64,000 bases of DNA from an uncultured Verrucomicrobia subdivision 3 bacterium (GTDB lineage Bacteria; Verrucomicrobiota; Verrucomicrobiia; Limisphaerales; UBA11358), in the NCBI GenBank assembly GCA_903858275.1, contig CAIOIC010000103.1, forward strand, positions 1 through 64,000, given 5' to 3'. How positions within the stretch are numbered: position 1 is the first letter of the stretch; the number at the start of each line of letters is the position of its first letter. Shown here piece after piece: positions 61,569 to 64,000 of the stretch. A program made the position numbers and the translations under genes. The notes below the pieces were generated by a model that was not told the DNA's origin, ran no database searches, and saw only the letters and a program-made list of their open reading frames with translations.

Positions 61569-64000
61569 TCAATTCTTCAGCGAACCCAAGGCGGCGCGCT
61601 TTTTTTCGAGAACGTCCTTCAACTGCGGCAGCCATTTTTCCAGCCGGTCGAAAAACTTATCCAGCGCCGCCGGATTCCGGTCGCCGGCGGCAGCCAGCAA
61701 CGGCAAAGCCTGCAAACCCGCTTTTTTCTGCCAGAAAGGATCCGTCTCGTCGTCGGTATAAATCAGGTTCAGGTAACAATCGAGCGCCTGTTTGAGCAGT
61801 GCCGTACGCCCGGCGAGCGGCAACAACGCAGCTTTTTTCTCCAACGCGAGCCCGATTCCAACCTGCGCCCGGCCCCGCAACCCGGAGCTGGCCGCCGGCG
61901 AATTCAGCACCTGCGCGTAGGCATTGGTGGCCGTGTTGAAATCGCCCAACTGCAGATTGCAATCGCCGGTTTCGCTCCATGCCAGCGCCCCCGCCTCGCT
62001 GGTCGGATACTGCCGGGAAATCTGGCTGAAAAGATTGAGCGCCAGTTGCAGATTGGAATTGTTTGTGTCCGACGAAGTCGTCTGCAACAACGCCGCGCCA
62101 TAGGCAAACCGCGCCTGCACCCCCAGCTCCGGCGGACAGTTCGTGTCATTGATCAAGCTGGCAAAATACCGGCCCGCGTCAGAGAAACCCTGCCGCCCCA
62201 TGGCCGAACGGCCGGCCATGAACTGCGCCGGGTAAACCAGCGGGGACTTTTTCCAGGCAGGATTCTGGAAAATGTTTTCGTAATTGGTTTCCGCGGCAAA
62301 AAAGTTTTCCACCCCGGAAAAATTCGTGGCGCGGAAATAATAATCCGCCACCCACCACTGCGCGAGCGGCGCCAGCTCATTCGTCGGATATTTCCCGACA
62401 AACGCGGTGAACAGCCGGAACGCGCCGGCTTCATCCCCCGCATGAAAATCCGCCTGCGCCAGCGCGAACTTCACCGACGGCAATAAATCGTTCGCGGGAT
62501 AATTTTTCAGCCAGTTTCCGTAACCGGTGACGGCGGCACGCCAGTTTTGCTCACGCTCGAAAGTTCGCGCCACCACGAACTCCACCTCCGGTTTCAAGGG
62601 GGAGTCCGGAAACTGCTTTTCAAACTGGAGCAACACCTCGCGGGCATTGGCCGGCCGGCCAAAATCTGAAAGCGTTTCGCCCACCAGCAACAGACCGTTG
62701 TCCCCCAATTCACTTTTTGGAAATCGCTTCAGCAACTGCCGCAAAGCCGCTGCGGCACCGTCCTCGTCGCGCAACTGCAGATTCGCCCGCAATACCTGAT
62801 AAAACGCACGGTCGCCCAGCGACGACGCCACGGCGGGGAACTCCTCAAATTCATTCAACACGGCCTGGTAATTTAACCGCGCGCCGGAAAAATCCCCCTG
62901 CAAATACAACGCGTCGCCCACCTTGAATTTGGCGACCGCCAAATCCACCGAAGCCGGCAGACGCAGCACCGCCGACTGGAAATCCGCCAGGCTGTCGCTC
63001 GTGGCGCCCGCCAGCCAGCGACACCAACCCCGCCCCAAGAACGCGCGCCCCGCCAGCGGACTATTCGTGGCCGCGCCGAGCAACTGCTCAAACCGCGATT
63101 GCGCCGACAGCAGCAGATTGGTGGCCGCCGGCCGCGCCGCATAATCCCGAAGACACAATTCACCCGCCGTCAACAACGCCAGTTCGGCCGCCGGCGATTG
63201 GGGAAATTGCGCACCAAATTTATCCAGCGCCGCCGTGGCATCCGACAGATTTTTCTGGTTCGCCGCGAGCAAGGCGATGTTCAAAACCGCTTCCTGCTGT
63301 TTTTCCACCGGCACCGTATTGGTGAGATTTTCCATCCACACGGTGATGGCTTCGGAAAAAATCCTGCGCTCGCCGAGCACCCGCCCCTGCAGCGCCACGC
63401 CTTCCGCCTGCCACTCCGCGTTTTTTTGCCGCCGGGCGACCGACCGCAAATCCTCCGCCGCCAACTGGGCGCCGGACAGATCGCTCAGGGCAAGCTTAAC
63501 CCGGCAAAGCAGATGCAACCGCTTGAAATCCTGATCCGGCAGCAACGTCTGCGGATTCAACAAATTCAAAACCGCGTGCGCGCCCGAAAAGTTTTTTTGC
63601 AAATACTTCGACTTCGCCAGCAGCAGCCGACCGCTGGCAACAAGCTCGTTGTCCGGGTCCAGCCGCGACGTGCGGGCAAAAATGCCATTGGTGGTGCCCA
63701 GCAACTCATCCAGCCGCGCCCACTCACCGAGCTTTTCGCGGGCCGCCGCGGCGGCGACCACCGCGCCGAGACACAACGGCGAATCGGGGAATTTTCTGAC
63801 CAGACCGGCAAAAGTATCCGCGGCGGCCGAGAAATTTTCCTGACCATACTGCGCTTCACCCAGCCAGCGGACATATTGATCCGCCAGTTTTCCGGCGGCT
63901 GGCTGGTTCGCCGCAAGCAACGTGGACGCTTCCGCAAACCGGCCCAACTTGATTTCCGCCTGCGCCTGCAGCAATAGCGCCATGGGCAAGTTTGTGGATT
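61569..64000 (-). CDS. Large tetratricopeptide-repeat protein (runs off window)
   Basis: At least 806 residues; the frame is open to base 64000, so the true start is beyond the window. Repeats of about 35 aa with the TPR pattern run all the way: LLQAQAEIKLGRFAEASTLLAANQP, WLGEAQYGQENFSAAADTFAGLVRKFPDSP, ALYLQGDFSGARLNYQAVLNEFEEFP, AREVLLQFEKQFPDSPLKPEVEFVVA, NLQLGDFNTATNAYAQVLNSP. The spacing and the NPxFPDSP-type turns recall YbgF/CpoB and BamD, so an envelope scaffold is likely. The N terminus, where a signal would show, is not in view. Confidence 0.85.
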   Translation of the reverse strand, partial: STNLPMALLLQAQAEIKLGRFAEASTLLAANQPAAGKLADQYVRWLGEAQYGQENFSAAADTFAGLVRKFPDSPLCLGAVVAAAAAREKLGEWARLDELLGTTNGIFARTSRLDPDNELVASGRLLLAKSKYLQKNFSGAHAVLNLLNPQTLLPDQDFKRLHLLCRVKLALSDLSGAQLAAEDLRSVARRQKNAEWQAEGVALQGRVLGERRIFSEAITVWMENLTNTVPVEKQQEAVLNIALLAANQKNLSDATAALDKFGAQFPQSPAAELALLTAGELCLRDYAARPAATNLLLSAQSRFEQLLGAATNSPLAGRAFLGRGWCRWLAGATSDSLADFQSAVLRLPASVDLAVAKFKVGDALYLQGDFSGARLNYQAVLNEFEEFPAVASSLGDRAFYQVLRANLQLRDEDGAAAALRQLLKRFPKSELGDNGLLLVGETLSDFGRPANAREVLLQFEKQFPDSPLKPEVEFVVARTFEREQNWRAAVTGYGNWLKNYPANDLLPSVKFALAQADFHAGDEAGAFRLFTAFVGKYPTNELAPLAQWWVADYYFRATNFSGVENFFAAETNYENIFQNPAWKKSPLVYPAQFMAGRSAMGRQGFSDAGRYFASLINDTNCPPELGVQARFAYGAALLQTTSSDTNNSNLQLALNLFSQISRQYPTSEAGALAWSETGDCNLQLGDFNTATNAYAQVLNSPAASSGLRGRAQVGIGLALEKKAALLPLAGRTALLKQALDCYLNLIYTDDETDPFWQKKAGLQALPLLAAAGDRNPAALDKFFDRLEKWLPQLKDVLEKKRAALGSLKN

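Overview
The window looks like a chromosomal segment of a Gram-negative bacterium of the Verrucomicrobiota, most like the Pedosphaera/Limisphaera side of the phylum. The evidence is a long division-and-cell-wall (dcw) cluster headed by mraZ, lipid A synthesis through LpxI, several secreted DUF1080-like proteins and sugar-active enzymes, a pseudopilin operon, and intergenic space rich in small palindromic repeats. This is inference from gene content; there is no rRNA gene here.

Layout. 1-4.4 kb: the 5' end of secA, a histidine-kinase-like fragment protein, lpxI, an unknown gene, and an amgK-murU pair for peptidoglycan sugar recycling. 4.4-7.7 kb: a sugar isomerase/oxidoreductase operon divergent from an AraC regulator. 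7.7-13.6 kb: an alpha/beta hydrolase, aspS, and a HerA-like ATPase divergent from a DHH phosphoesterase. 13.6-17.8 kb: four secreted proteins headed by a beta-helix glycosidase. 17.8-18.5 kb: repeat-rich non-coding DNA with a 21-bp periodic array and a long hairpin. 18.5-21.7 kb: an ankyrin protein, rph, a histidine phosphatase, prmA and a small gene. 21.7-25.0 kb: a metal-homeostasis neighbourhood (ZIP importer, Fur/Zur regulator with a 17-bp palindromic operator candidate, zinc-ligand-free S18 and L33, a DksA-like protein with a lost zinc finger, FolE2).

26.0-42.3 kb is the dcw cluster on the minus strand: mraZ, unknown, rsmH, ftsL, ftsI, SIMPL protein, murF, mraY, LysM protein, ftsW, murG, murB, ddl, ftsQ, ftsA, ftsZ. 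The murE, murD and murC ligases are missing from their usual slots, and FtsZ has substitutions in its catalytic T7 loop and other nucleotide-pocket motifs. Four TGGG boxes at exact 10-bp spacing precede mraZ.

42.4-49.3 kb: queA, a RibD-like reductase, and a gspF-H-I-J-K operon. 49.4-59.2 kb: a membrane glycosyltransferase with TPRs, DUF1080-like secreted proteins, a dicarboxylate symporter, two secreted glycosidases, a decayed DUF4256 gene and a BNR-type protein. 59.3-61.5 kb: thiC behind a TPP riboswitch with a palindromic repeat between aptamer and start codon. 61.6 kb to the end: a large TPR protein running off the window.

Most of the window is housekeeping. The parts most worth a second look are the divergent FtsZ with the missing Mur ligases, the zinc-sparing neighbourhood, the HerA-DHH pair, the 21-bp array, and the repeat inside the thiC leader.
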